DNA of 64,000 bases from Caenorhabditis elegans (lineage: Eukaryota; Nematoda; Chromadorea; Rhabditida; Rhabditidae): contig NC_003281.10 of the NCBI RefSeq assembly GCF_000002985.6, positions 13,020,001 to 13,084,000 on the forward strand, written 5' to 3'. The position numbers and the translations under genes are program-made. The notes beneath the pieces are model-generated. The model was not told the origin of the DNA, ran no database searches, and saw only the letters and a list, made by a program, of their open reading frames with translations. Positions 10,670 through 23,300 of this stretch are shown piece after piece. Position 1 is the first letter of the stretch. Each line of letters opens with the position of its first letter.

Positions 10670-11082
10670 TGGCCCCCGGTCTACAGTACACATTCCTCTT
10701 TTTTGCGTCATCTCAACTATTAAAATCTGATGCCGAACAAAGCATCCACACTCTCTGCATGCACAAAAAATCCATTCAAATGCATATGAATCATGGGAAT
10801 ACGGTGAACTGATAGAGTGTGATAAAGTGAGAGAGCTGCAGAGATTTAATGTATTCGGCTCGCCTCTTCGCCCATCACACCAACGAATCATTCGGTCTTC
10901 AAGGCTACCTCGGACATGGTTGGCCCAACATTTTCTTTTATATTTTGCTAATTTTCTATTTGAATTTTAAATAATAAAAATAATAAATATTAAAAATAAT
11001 TTGCTTCGAGGATGTGAACCCTTAAGAATGTAAGTGTTTTAGTTAATGAAATTTTATGAAATTTAAAAACATAAATTTTCAG
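10670..11082. other. Non-repetitive intergenic stretch
   Basis: 10670-10920 has more balanced base composition than its surroundings. I see no splice-bounded exon, so it may be regulatory for the small spliced transcript downstream; 10920-11082 is AT-rich. Confidence 0.3.
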
Positions 11083-11800
11083 TTCAAAATGCTTCAGCTT
11101 CCTGATGCACGCAGTATGCGACAGTGCCAGTTTCTGCGTTGGGATCGTCTGAAAAGTGTAAGAGGTAAGATTCATGACAGTGTCAGATTCACGAATAATT
11201 AAATTTTACAGTGAGTACAAAAACGGAGGGTGTGGGTGGCTGAATGATAATATTGGTAACAAGTTTCGGCATGGTTTTCCGTGAATCTGAAGGTAAGAGC
11301 TTTTTTCAAAATGAATATTGGTTTCTTATAACTCTCGCGCTTACTTGTTGATTTGAAAGTTTCAAAGCTGCAATTTTTGAGGCCAGCCACATCGGAATTC
11401 AGGTCCATAGATAGCCACATCGGTCAACCGCTATTGCCCGCTAGCGCCCGCCAAATTTGCGTAACTCGCATTTTTGATTTTCTGTGAAATTAAATCAAGC
11501 TTGTAGGTGCTCAGGTAGGCGCATATTTGCCTACGTTCGTGGATTACTCTAGACGAACCAATGATCTCAAATTTCAGCAAAAGCTTCGGCTATGGCCGCA
11601 GGAACAGAAATAAGGATTGGTGAGCTTCACTCAGTACGGAATAGGACTAGCTTTTGCTTCGGCATCGTCTTCGTTAAAATCCAGAGGTAAGAATTTTGAT
11701 AAACTAGAATAAATTTTATACCTTTTCCTTTTTTTTCAGCACTTCAACGTGGGAAGTACGAACAAGTACGAACCCCCAACTGAACTCCAATAATTTTTGA
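11083..11800 (+). CDS. Small spliced gene, predicted 72-aa protein of unknown function
   Basis: Four exon-like blocks have consensus splice sites: 11083-11164, 11212-11292, 11578-11686 and 11740 onward, each with CAG acceptors and GTAAG donors (introns 47, 285 and 53 nt). An open frame starts at ATG 11244 and runs through the last three blocks in phase to TGA 11798-11800 (MIILVTSFGMVFRESEAK...NSNNF). The first block carries a separate short upstream frame of about 35 codons ending in block 2. Splice sites are better supported than the protein, which resembles nothing I know. It could be a noncoding transcript. It lies about 280 bp upstream of the WSN gene on the same strand. Confidence 0.4.
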
Positions 11801-11964
11801 ATTTTTATATTTCTCTATTAAATTATGGTATGTTTTCTGTAATGTAAATAATTTTTTTAAAATTAGTTCCTATTATATTTAAAATTCAAAACAATTATAG
11901 TAGTACATCAAAATTTTGTAAAAACAAGCCCGTAACCTACGGTAGACAAGAAAAAGCGGAAATA

Positions 11965-12030
11965 GCTGGTGACAGCGAGCCTACATGCCTACATGCCTAC
12001 ATGCCTACATGCCTACGTGCCTACATTAGA
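11965..12030 (+). repeat. TGCCTACA tandem repeat
   Basis: Five or more copies of CTACATGC or close variants, just upstream of the WSN gene. The motif belongs to a family (GCCTAC / GTAGGC) that recurs at 16.5, 28, 34.4 and 41.7-42.2 kb. Confidence 0.75.
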
Positions 12031-12096
12031 GAGACGTGAAAAATAATTGGCCCTTAAATTAAATAAATTTAAATATTTTTCAGTTATAGCGTCAAG

Positions 12097-15000
12097 ATGT
12101 GGTTTCACAGGACCAATATTATCTGGATTCTTATCTCGTTTTCTTGTATGACGTCATGCCATTCTACCAATCAAACAGTTACCGCTGGTGCAGGAAGCTC
12201 TTCTCCTGGTAAGAAATCGCCTGCTACCGCCCGCTACCGCCCGCTACCACCCGCTACCGCCCGCTACCGCCCACTACCGCCCGCTACCACCTGCTACCGC
12301 CCGCTACCGCCCGCTACCGCCCGCTACCGCCCGCTACCGCCCGATACCGCCCGCTACCGCCCGCTACCGCCCGCTACCGCCCGCTACCGCCCGCTACCGT
12401 CCGCTATCTCCCGTACGTTCGGTATGTCCGATACCGCCCGTGTCGCATGTTACCGCCCATACCGCCCGCTACCACCTGTTACCGCCCGCTACCGCCCGCT
12501 ACCGCCCGCTACCGCCCGCTGTCGCATGTTACCGCCCATTACCGCCCGTTACCACCCACTACCGCCCGCTACCACCTGCTACCGCCCGCTATCGCCCGCT
12601 ACCGTCCGCTACCTCCCGCTACCGCTCCGTTATGTCCGCTACCGCCCGCTACCGCCCAGTACCACCGTTACCGCCCGCTACCACCGCTACCGCCCGCTAC
12701 CGCCCGCTACCACCCGCTACCGCCGCTACCGCCCGCTACCACCGCTACCGCCCGCTACCGTCCGCTACCAACCGCTACCGCTCCGTTATGCCCGCTACCG
12801 CCCGCTACCAACCGCTACCGCTCCGTTATGCCCGCTACCGCCCGCTGTCGCATGCTACCGCCCACTACCGCCCGCTATCGCCCGCCATTGCTTTCTCAAT
12901 TCAAAACTAAACGAAATTCCTTTTTAGTGGATAAACTTGCTGATATTGTTACCAAGATGCAATCACTCGCTCGCCTAGTTAACGGAATCTCCTTGGAAAT
13001 TGGATTCATCGATGGATCCATCCCATCTGACGACGCAATTGCTGAACTCCTCTACACAGATCCTTCCAAGCTTCAGGAGATGATGTCTGTGAATTCCAGT
13101 GTGGCAAATCGTATAACTAATGGCTTTGACACTATTTATTCCGACATATCCAGCGCTCCAGACAATGTTAAAATTATGGAAAAACGGTTGGCGGTCCTGG
13201 AGGACATTAGTCTAATCCTCGACACTGTTAGCCTTGAGAAAGTAGACAGCAAAGACTATGGAACAAAACTTCGCGACGTTGGAGAGTTTGTGAATAAATT
13301 TACCCAGATCCATGAGAAATATTGGACGGAGATGAAGAAATATCTTGATGACATGCACCGAATCTTCACTCACCTTGTGACAGATTCTCCGACTGACTCA
13401 GAAATTGAACAAACGGTAGAGTCGTTTCCAGACTATGTCAAGACATTTGAGAATGTGCAAAAAGCAGTGCCATACTTTGAGCAAGTTGTTACAGTTTTAC
13501 GGAGAGCCAAGGAGATTGATAATATGTTCCTGGTTTTTCGACCATTGATATTTGAAAGTCAGCTCCGTTCTCAGCTTGCATCTACTGGAAAATACGACCA
13601 GGAATCTATAGATCTTCTGGGTAAGCTGTTCGAAGACGTTCTAGAGTTTTCTCAAGACTCAAAGTCTTTTCTGGAAAATCTTGAATCCATCGAAAATCTG
13701 ATTTGGAGTAAGGCTACTACAACAAACTTACCAGTTCAACTTATGATTGGATTCACTGAAGGATCAAAAGATATTGAGCTGCTTCAAGAATCTTCTGGAA
13801 GCATTTTAAATTCTTCAAGAGTATCTAGTAGCCTTGAAACGGCATTTAAATCCTTCGGCAGTTTTGGAAAGGATATTTCTAATTTTGAATCGTCATGGAA
13901 ATCCACGCTCAAAAGAGCAAATCAAAGCTCACTTGATGAAATGAAAAATATGCTAAAAATAATGTCTTCGTTATCGTATTTTAAAAGTGTCTCCGCTCAC
14001 CTGGAAGCAATCACAAAATGTGATGCATCTGGGAGTTCCTCAACAGAAAGTCTGACTGAGTTACCTGTGATTTACGCCAATATGAAATTTTTGGATCAAG
14101 GATTGAAAATGCAAAGTAGTTTTGATTACATTAATCAATTCAAAGATCTTTCCTTATTGATCACACGTTTTACAATTGGTCCGGAAAAGGATAAAATACA
14201 GGAAGCAAGGAGTGTTATTGCATGGTTCAATGTACAGAATGCAAACAGAATACAGAACGCAAGGAAATTTGTGAGCGATTTTGAAAAATTGCAAACTTCG
14301 ATGACAAAATTGGGCGATCTTCTCAAAATTGTTGGGGAGTCATTTTCTAAAATCGAAGGCTATCAAAAAATGATAACTGATCCAAAGCATTTGAGCTTTT
14401 ACCAGTGCTTAACAGCAGCTAAAGATAAAGAAGGAGGCGTTAGGGCATTGCTTGAAAATTTTGCAGTATTCAGAGCAATTCCTAGTTCAACTATTGCTAA
14501 TACAAAATTAGTTGTAGACGGTATCACTGATTCTCAGCACAAGCTTCAAGCACTTCGTTCGATGGCTTTGAAAATGAAGAGTGTTGATGGAAGAGAAGCA
14601 TTGGCTTTGAAAACTTCATTTCCGGATTCTCAAAAAATTGCATTTGATTTGGGATTGGCTGTACTTGGAGTCTCAACCATCAAGAAAGTTATAGACAATC
14701 GAAGTGAATTGGCACCTCTGACGAAAGAATTGAAAGATATTGAAGAAGCAGCCGGGAACTCTACAGAAGATATTTCAACGTTGCAAGATCTCAAATCTTC
14801 TGTTATCTCGATGTTCAAAGGAATTGATGATTTTCTTTCATCTGACTTTTCTAGCGATGGAAAGATCTTTGAGGAAGCTGCCAAGATACCTGGAATCGCA
14901 GGTTTTAATTACAAATCATTGAAGGCTGCTGTAGAAGCAGTTGATACGACTGGCAAGTTTTCCGGAATTGTCAATGCCCTGGAGGTTATTACAAATTTGG

Positions 15001-16344
15001 ACTTGGACTTTGAAAAGTATGATATTAAATCAGCTTCTTCTTCACTGAAAGCACTGGATGCGTTTTTCAATAAATACGAAGCAACCTTATTTCCACCAAC
15101 TACTACGATTCCTCCAGCTACACCTCTATCATCACCTGCTCCTTCAAATCAATCTCCGCCATCTCAACCTCAACCAGGACCCCGAGGATCCTCGCCACCA
15201 GCACCGTCGGCACCTTCGGCACCTGAAACTGATACGAATAGTCTTGCATTGGTCGACTTAACCGATTCACCTGCTGATCCGACCCCGGAAGTCTCGGGAT
15301 TCATGTGGTTCATTTTGTGAGTTTTTTTTTTTAATTTGGGAGCTGGGACTCCTTCAACAAGAGTTATCATTGGGGCGCGCTTGCTAACCTTTACGTTTTC
15401 TACTACTGCAAATCAGTTTTTAAAGTGAACTTTTGGATACTACGGAGCATATTCAGAGTTTTCAGGCAAAACGGAAAGTGCAACGCGTTTGGGAGATTTT
15501 CAATCAAAAAATTTAGTACGGAAAACGCTCAGCAGCAAATTCAGGTAGTGCGCATTTTTTGAAGCGAAAATTGAAATTTTCTAGACTTTCCATTATTTTT
15601 TCCTATTTTTTAGTAAAAAATTTGAATTCCTCGCGCAATTTTACATTCAAACATTGTTTTTCTGGGATTATAGCTTGATGTTTTAATTTCCCGGGGTACG
15701 GTAGCCCCAAAAATACGCAAACACCGAGAGGCTCACGACAAAATGCACATTTTTTTCTATTCGTGGCGTTAGCGGTCTGAAAATTGAGTCCCGGGGACAG
15801 AAAGTGATGAAACACTCTAAAATCGACTCAGCTCTTGAATTTTCTCGAAATTTGGATCTGAAAAAATCCTTTTTTTTCAGAAAATTCGCGAAAAATCTCG
15901 AAAAAGTCGAAAACACCCTCGAAAAATTTTAAATTTAGTGCAATTTTTGAGTTCGCAACGAAATTTCGCTTGGACAAACTTTTAGCCGAAAAATTTGATT
16001 TTCGGTGTACTGTAACCTCAAGTGTACGCAAACACTGCGGATCTTACGACAAAATGCACATTTTTCCTTTTTTTTTGAGGCCAGTGGTCTGAAAAATTAC
16101 CCCCCGGGGTAGAAAACTACGGGAAATATGAAAATCGACTTTAAAATAATTTTCCAGGATATCATATATTTTATTCTTTGTGATGGGCACTGCTGGTACC
16201 GTGTTTTTCGTGAAGCGGTTCTTGAAGACGGGTCAAAATGTGAAGCCAAAAACTCCAAAGAAGAAGATCAATGGAAACTCTAGTGCAAAGGACGATGTTA
16301 CAAGTCATCATAATTCCGACCCGCTGAGAAGTGCAAGAAGCTGA
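12097..16344 (+). CDS. WSN-domain type I membrane protein
   Basis: Exons 12097-12208, 12928-15316 and 16158-16344 join in phase to 895 aa. Residues 1-23 are a signal peptide (IIWILISFSCMTSCHS). Residues about 38-110 are a WSN domain (DKLADIVTKM, then LARLVNGISLEIG, DGSIPSDDAIAELL), a nematode family of unknown function. A long helical region of about 650 residues without cysteine clusters follows, then a Pro/Ser-rich stalk (about 765-820), one membrane span (GFMWFILISYILFFVMGTAG) and a 40-residue Lys-rich tail. A TTTTTCAG acceptor 14 nt before the ATG suggests SL trans-splicing. It is related to the ectodomain of the minus-strand phosphatase at 29617-35317 but has no phosphatase domain. Role unknown; probably surface adhesion or signalling. 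Confidence 0.85.
12215..12890 (+). repeat. 10-bp GC-rich minisatellite in intron 1 of the WSN gene
   Basis: About 65 imperfect copies of CCGCTACCGC fill the intron between donor 12209 and acceptor 12927. Because 10 is not a multiple of 3 and the unit has no stop, all three forward frames stay open and read as a 10-residue RYRPLPPATA-type repeat. Introns 2-3 and exons are normal, so I treat this as intronic DNA. Confidence 0.9.
15317..16157 (+). other. Intron 2 of the WSN gene with a degenerate internal duplication
   Basis: Two diverged modules of about 140 bp, near 15690-15830 and 16005-16130, share GTACGCAAACAC / ATACGCAAACAC, ACGACAAAATGCACATTTTT and CCCGGGG. No coding content. Confidence 0.55.
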
Positions 16345-16960
16345 AAATTCCAATTATTGAACTGTAAAATGTTATGTCTCTGAAAATGAATGATGATTTT
16401 GCCCGGTTTTTCAGAATTAAAATATATTTTTAATGGAAAATTTCGATAGTTTTGGTCAATTTTGATCAAGGTTTTTTATAATTGCTCAAACTGGGGTTTT
16501 CATGGTAGGCAGGCGCAGTTTCACCTGCCTGGAACCTGCCTTCCTTGCGCCGGCCTTTTGCCTCTATGCATTTTGACATGAATTTACAAATTTTTAAAGT
16601 TTTCATTTTTATCAATTCTCATCAATCTGATGAAATTCAAATTAATAGTAAGAAATTAAAACAAGTGGCATGAGGCGCGGATTGAGGAGAGAGGCAGGCG
16701 GCGGTTGCCTTAAGGTCAGGCAGGCCATGTAGGCGTTTTAACGTTTTAACGCCTACATGGAAACGCCTACATAGTTCAAACAGTTGAAAACTTTTTTGAA
16801 TGAACGGAAAATAATGATTAAAAACACTTATGTGGGGCTGAAATTATTTTAATTTTTTTTAATTTTTAGGAAATTAGGCACACCACTGGAAATTGTTTCC
16901 TAGAAGTCTTTTTTAAAGAAAATTCAGTGAAAAATCCACAAATTCCAAGTAGAATATTGT
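16345..16960. other. 3' flank of WSN gene with AGGCAGGC-type repeats
   Basis: 16500-16560 and 16690-16770 carry GGCAGGCAGG / GCCTACATGG units, including a short inverted repeat of GGCGTTTTAACG. No exon supported. Confidence 0.5.
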
Positions 16961-17559
16961 TGTTTGATCAGGGTCACATTTTTAAAAATATGTCAATTCC
17001 AGCTTGTTTTTTTTCAAATTTCTCCTTCTCTCTCTCAAACTCTCACAATTTCCCATCTTGCTGCAACAACTCAAAAATCCGTTGAAATATACATAAGTGT
17101 ATGTGTCATCTGGCATACACGTGTTTGGTGCTCGCGGAGCATTTCACACATTTCCCCCAGTGTGACCTTCTCCTACATTTTCCCTTACCCACAGGAGAAC
17201 ATCTCTTGTCAAACTGCTCCGCTTCAAACTATCCGTCCAATCTGACCTTCTAATGGGCACCAACAATGTGAATTCGTGTGAGTTTTGAAATTGGAGATTA
17301 CTTCCAGGGAGTATATGGGCCGTAGAATGTAGAAAAAGGGATGAACTTTTTAGTGTCGAGAAGGCTTTTTTTCTTCTTGAAAACGACATAAAATTGATCC
17401 CCCTTCTATGAAGATTCGTACATGAGGGGATTACTGTGCGTCTAGTCGTTTATCATTATTTTTGGGGCTCAACTGACCGTGGGCGGGCAGCAACTAGTCT
17501 TTGTTAAATTTTGGGAATAACTATTCTATTTTAAATTTTTTAAAGCTGCATTTTTCCAA

Positions 17560-18045
17560 CTAGAAAATTTTTCCTTAAAAATTTTTATTTATCCCAAAAT
17601 TTTCTGTTTAGTAAAATACTAATGCAAAAATTTGAATTTACCGCTAAATTAAAATACAATTGAATTCCCGCCAAAAAAAAACCAGAAAAAAATAATTAAA
17701 TTTTTCGACCAACATTTTCTCAAGAAAATTTAAAATACCACCAGGTTTTAATTTCTTGCCAAATTATTTGCAAATCTGAATTTTAACATTTTTTGTTGGG
17801 AAAATTTAAATTTTCCGTCAAACTGTTCAACAGAAAATTTGAATTTTCCGCCCATTTATCTGAGAAAATTTTAATTTCATGCCAACAGCTTTTTAGAAAA
17901 CATTTTAATTTCCCGAAAAAATTAAATTTCTCGCCAAAAATTCTCATGACAAAGTTTGATTTCCTGACAAATTTTTTAAATAGAAATTTGAATTTTTCGG
18001 CAGATTTGTTAAAGAGAACATTTGAATTTCCGCCAAAAATAGAAT
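17560..18045. repeat. Degenerate tandem repeat GAAAATTTGAATTTTCCGCC
   Basis: Poorly conserved units of about 35-40 bp centred on AAAATTTGAATTTTCCGCCA run for nearly 500 bp. The open frame through it is low-complexity. Confidence 0.6.
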
Positions 18046-19254
18046 TTATTTATTCCATGATTAATTTGTTGATGAGTCCGAAAAAAAATAAGGAAGAAAA
18101 AACTTGACACGGAGTTTATTTTCTGGAGTTGTTTTTTATTTTTAAGAAATTGGGAATGTGGCGAGGAAGGGGTAAACTATTTCGAATGACTGAAAACGAA
18201 TAGAGTAGCTTTTTTTTAAATTTTCTTATTTTCAAAAACAGGTTGTAGGAACCTGAATATCTATCTAAAAATTCTTTTAAAAAATCTTGATTCGAATTTC
18301 GTGCCGCAAAATAATTTTAGTTATTTTTTTCAATTTTTAATACATTTTTTAAAAATCTACTTCCCTAATCAAAGTAACCAATTTTATTTTAATATTATCC
18401 TTTCAACTCAAACTTTGCTCATCTCAGACATAGTAAGAAGCATGTCAAAAATCCGAGACTAAACATGAAAAAGAGCTCAAAAAGAGCAATTTCTCTGTTA
18501 CTTTGACCCAACACGCCTCGTTTTTCCTATCAATCAAACTCTTAAAAACCCCCCAAAATTTCCGAACATTTTTGAAGAAAGTGGGTCGTTTTTTGGATTA
18601 TTTTTGTCCTAGGAAAGTACGTTTTTTTTTGTTTTTTTTTCTGGGATTTTATAGGTTGTTTTGAAGTTTTTTGAATGTCAATTTGTTTGATGTTTAAGGA
18701 GAAACTCTAATTTTTATTTTTATTTTCTTATTTTTTTAAAGCTTCCAAAAATGTCTCCAATAATTTAAAAAACTAAAAGCAAACAAATAATGTGCCTCTA
18801 ATCTAATTTAATTTCTAAAAAAAAAAGAATTCCTAAAACTCAGAACGTCACCAATAAAATGCCCACAAAATTCCGGAACAAAAGAAAACGAGCAATTTGT
18901 TTTTTTTTCTTTCTTTGCTCCAGACTAATGGGGCTTAAAAAGAAATAAAATAAACTTGAGTGACCCAATCAAAAAGCTAATAGCTCATCAATCGTGTGTG
19001 TGTCCCTTGTCCCATCAGTCATTTTTTCTTGTTACAAAAAGTTTAAAGACTAGTGAAGCTATTTTTAAATAACAAACTCAATCATGTCTCAACTTTGTGA
19101 GTTTTTTTTTTAATTATTGTAACTCAATTTCAATTTTCTCAATATATTTTCCCCCGAAAATTTATAATAGTGCGTAGGAAACCCCTGAAATGCTAATTGA
19201 CTAGACCAAAACTGAACCAAAATAACCAAAAACTTTTTTTCAAATTTTTCAATT
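18046..19254. other. AT-rich intergenic sequence
   Basis: Homopolymeric A/T runs with a few unique stretches (18400-18560, 18950-19060). No splice-supported exon, RNA gene or clear repeat seen. Confidence 0.4.
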
Positions 19255-19745
19255 GACGGAATTGAAATTTCCGGCAAACCGGCAAATTGGCGTTTTTCAA
19301 ATTTTCGGTAAATTCGACAAACCGGCAAATTTGCCCTATTTGCCAAATTTGCCGGAAAAACGACAATTGCCAAAAATTTTTCCGGCAAATTGAAGTTTTA
19401 CAACTTTTTTTTTGAAAATTTCAGATTTTCAATTTTAATGTGCAAAATTGTACGCATCCAATGAATTTTCCTACATCTATTTTGAAAAGTATGCAAATTC
19501 TATGAAAATATCTAAAGAAAACTGACAAAAAATTAAAAAAGGCACAGTGTTTCCGCCTTATTCCGGCAAGTTTATTTCCGGCAAACGGCAAATCGGTAAT
19601 TTGCCGAAAATTAAAATTTCTGCCAAATGAGCAAATTGGCAAGTTACAGGAGTTGAAACTTCTTGGCAAGTCGGCAATTTGGCAAATTGTCGATTTGCCG
19701 AACTTGTCGACAAAAATTTTTGCAGAACTACAATTGCAGCCATTT
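19255..19745. repeat. Composite TTGCCG repeat element, copy 2
   Basis: TTGCCG-type flank, then the core with GTACGCATCCAATGAATTTT, ATTTTGAAAAGTATGCAAA and AAATATCTAAAGAAAACTG, then a second TTGCCG-type flank. Same orientation as copy 1. Confidence 0.75.
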
Positions 19746-19937
19746 TTATTTAGTTTTCCACGATATTTGTAGGTTGCTATTGTATTCTTTAAGTTGGCAA
19801 ACTCTGATCATGTCCATCGAATATTTTCCTAGTTATTAAAATTCTAAAAACCTTTGCTCCCCGCTTTCTTTCAATTACTTTGATGCATTGAAGGAATATA
19901 TAAAAATTGAGTGAGTTCAAAGACTTTAAATACAAAA

Positions 19938-20180
19938 TCAATCTGCAAAATGTTCCAATTTCCACCCGGAACCAATTGACCTTCCATTTCTTTTTATGAC
20001 TACGACACACTTCCGTTTTGGTTCATAAATCTTTGCAGAAAAATTGAAAAGAGGTGTTTCCATGTTTCCAAGAAAAAAAGGCAGCAAGTAAAAATTACCA
20101 CAGCGGGATATCAAGAATTTTTCGGAACCTGGACCACCAATCGAAATTTTCACTTTTTCTCTAGACTTCCCTTTCTTCAT
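19938..20180 (-). other. Unspliced minus-strand open frame, 80 codons
   Basis: A frame with fairly ordinary composition (starts MKKGKSREKVKISIGGPGSEK) lies upstream of the plus-strand start at 20367. There is no splice-site, homology or poly(A) support. It may be chance; recorded because the region is not repetitive. Confidence 0.12.
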
Positions 20181-20366
20181 TTACTACTACTAAATAATAT
20201 TCCAATTATACTTCTTCTCTCTTTTCTTATTTAATTAAGACAAGTGAGACGAATAACGAGAAGATCTAGTGGCCAACAAACAATTTCTTGAAGGCTGGCT
20301 CTTCTCAAGAAATATATATATATTTTTGTTTTTCTGAATATTTTCTGAATATTTTCTTGTCTAAAA

Positions 20367-23300
20367 ATGAACAACTTCCACCCAAACCCTGCTACTTTTG
20401 CTCTATCCTCTGCGGCTAAAATGATGGTTCCAGGTATGTGAAATTTGAGAGTTTACTGAACAGGGTTTTAGGTTTTTTTCCAAATTTGGCGGAAATTAAA
20501 TTTTTTTTTGATAAAAGTTTATATAACTTCGAAATATTTTTTATGTCTGAGAACGTTCCTGGATTCTTTGTGGGGATTCCAGAATTTTTTAAAATTTTTC
20601 AGAAGATTCTAGGGGATTCAGGATTTTTTCGAAATTTTCCAAAATGATCTATAACATTCCAGAATTTTTTTTTTAATTTTTCAGAATGTTCTAGAACATT
20701 CCAGAATTTTTTAAAATTTTCCAAAAGGTTTTAGAACATTCCAGAATTTTCTCGAATTTTCCAAAAAGGTTCTAGAACATTCCAGAATTTTCTCGAATTT
20801 TCCAAAAAGGTTCTAGAGCATTCTAGAACTTTCTGAAGTTTTCCAGAAGGTCCTAGAACAATTCAGAATTTTTTGAAATATTTCGAGAAGGTTCTAGAAC
20901 ATTTCAGAATTTTCTGAAAAATTCCAGTAGGTCCTAGAACAATTCAGAATTTTTGAAATATTTCCAGAAGGTTCTAGAACATTCCAAAATTTTCTGAAAA
21001 TTTCCAGAAGGTTCTAGAGCATTTCAGAATTTTTTGAAAAATTTCAGAAGGTTCTAGAACATTCCAGATTTTTTTTAAAAATTTCCAAAAGGTTTTAGAA
21101 CATTCCAGAATTTTCTCGAATTTTCCAAAAAGGTTCTAGAACATTCCAGAATTTTCTGAAATTTTCCAGAAGGTCCTAGAACAATTCAGAATTTTTTGAA
21201 ATATTTCCAAAAGGTTCTAGAACATTTCAGAATTTTTTGAAAAATTTCAGAAGGTTCTAGAACATTCCAGATTTTTTTGAAAACTTTGAAAAGGTTCTAG
21301 AACATTCCAGAATTTTCTGGAAATTTTCAGAACATTCTAGAACATTTCAGAATTGTCTTAAAATTTTTGTAAGGTTCTAGAACATTCCAGAGTTTTCTGA
21401 AATTTTCCAAAAGTTTCTAGAACATTCCAGAATTTTTTGAAGTTTTCCAGAAGGTCCTAGAACAATTCAGAATTTTTTGAAATATTTTCAGAAGGTTCTA
21501 GAACATTTTAGAATTTTCTGAAAAATATATTTTTTATATCCTTTGCGGTTTTTTGTTAATCTTTTAGTACATACCGAAATTTTGAGTAACAATTATATTA
21601 CCTTGTGAATGTGTTTTCTCCGAACATGTACATACAATTATAATTGCTTGTTGAACTTTCCTTGCTCTTTTTCCTTCAATTTTTGGCCTCTGCCCTTTTT
21701 TCAACTCAAGCCCGTCACTTAAATGTCTAGAATTCCAAAATTGGGGTCAAACTTGTTGAGGGTGTCCTCCAGCCATGTGCTCTCCTCATATTCAGTAAAA
21801 TGATATTTTTGCAGGCGGCACGTACGGAAGTGTTTGTGGGAGGGTAAATTGTGAAAAGACAATAAGAGAGTTGACATTTTTTTGTGCAAAAGAAAATGGA
21901 AGGGATTTTGAAGAAAATTGTTGGAATGCAATTTTGAACAGAAATCAGAATTTATGAGCAATTTTAGTAAATTATTTAGGACCAAACTTCCTCATTTTAC
22001 TAATAGAAAAAAAGAACACCGAGGGGCTTTCTACAATAATTAAATCTTTTGAAAACCAGGAAGGGTGACAAATTTCATTTTCAACAAAAAGATCCTGGGC
22101 TCTGTGAGCCAGATTTTTTTTCAGCGAATTTTGTTAGCACTGTCTTTTTTTCGTTTGTTTTTTGTCTATTTTTGGAGCTGTCAAAAGTGCCGAAATTGAA
22201 AATACCATGTACCCCTGATTCAAACTTTGTTGTTATATATGTAAATTAAAAATTGCGACAATTTGCCGTTTTCCAAATTTCCGGCAAATTCGGCAAACTG
22301 GCAATTAGCCGATTTGCCGAAAATTTTCGGCTAATTGTGGGTTTGCACATTTTTTCTGAAAATTTCGGAATTTTAATTTCAAACGAAATAATTGTACATA
22401 TCCTATGAATGTTTCTACATCTGTTTTGAAAAGTAAGCAAATTCTATAAATATGTCTAGAAAAAACGGGGGGAAACATTTTCAAAAAGACATAGTTTTAA
22501 GTGTGTCCGTCTTATAAAATACCCCTCTAAAAACGTCTGGCAACTTTAAATCCGGCAAAATGCCGAATTGCCGGAGTTCTAAATTTCCAAAAAATTCCGC
22601 AAACCGGCAATTTGCAGATTTGACAAATTTGCGCCGCCCCCCCCCCCCCTGGCATGTACGGCGAGTTTCAAAATTTGTCCAGCTCGGCAAATTCTGGAAA
22701 CTTGCCGAAATTGTTTTTCGGAAATTTTTGCCGTTTTCGGTAAACTGCAAATTCGGCGAATTTGCCGGTGTGAAGAAGAAGCTGTAATTTTTTTATTGTC
22801 TAGTGTATTATTTTTATAAGAATGCAAGTCTATAACCAAAAGCCATTGGTCACAGCCTGCCAGATGTCAAACTTTTGTCTCTTCTTCTTCTTTTTTCATG
22901 TGAAATCAAAGTAACAAGTGTATGACAGATCCTCTCTTGCCTCCCTCACAAGCCTATTTGACATTCCAATCTCCACCACACTTGCTCATCAATTATTTAT
23001 GCAAAAGTCAGAAGGATGAGTGATGATGTAAATGGGTGTGCGTCGCCACAGAACATGTCACGCAAATTGAGAAGGACTTTAACTCGCGAAATATCACGGA
23101 AAATTGAGAGATTTACGGATAAATGATGAGAAAAAGAACTGGAATCTAATTTAGGCGGGAAGAAAAAAGTCTAATGATTGAACACCACAAGAGCTGAAAA
23201 CTGAAATTTTCTCTGAAGCTCGAGGGGCAGGAGGCGGAGTTCCCCTCTTCTTAGTGTTCCATTTGAATCTGATACTTTGAAGCTATTCTGGGCTCTCTTT

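Noticed and set aside
12097..12927. Long proline/arginine-repeat proteins read in three overlapping plus-strand frames
   Set aside because: They follow from a 10-bp unit without stops. A GTAAGA donor at 12209 and TTTTTAG acceptor at 12927 remove the whole array and join exon 1 to the WSN domain in frame.
11083..16344. Operon linking the small spliced transcript to the WSN gene
   Set aside because: Spacing (~280 bp) is larger than usual and no U-rich element could be identified; kept only as a question.
17793..18107. 104-codon plus-strand frame
   Set aside because: Translation of a degenerate AAAATTTGAATTTTCC repeat.
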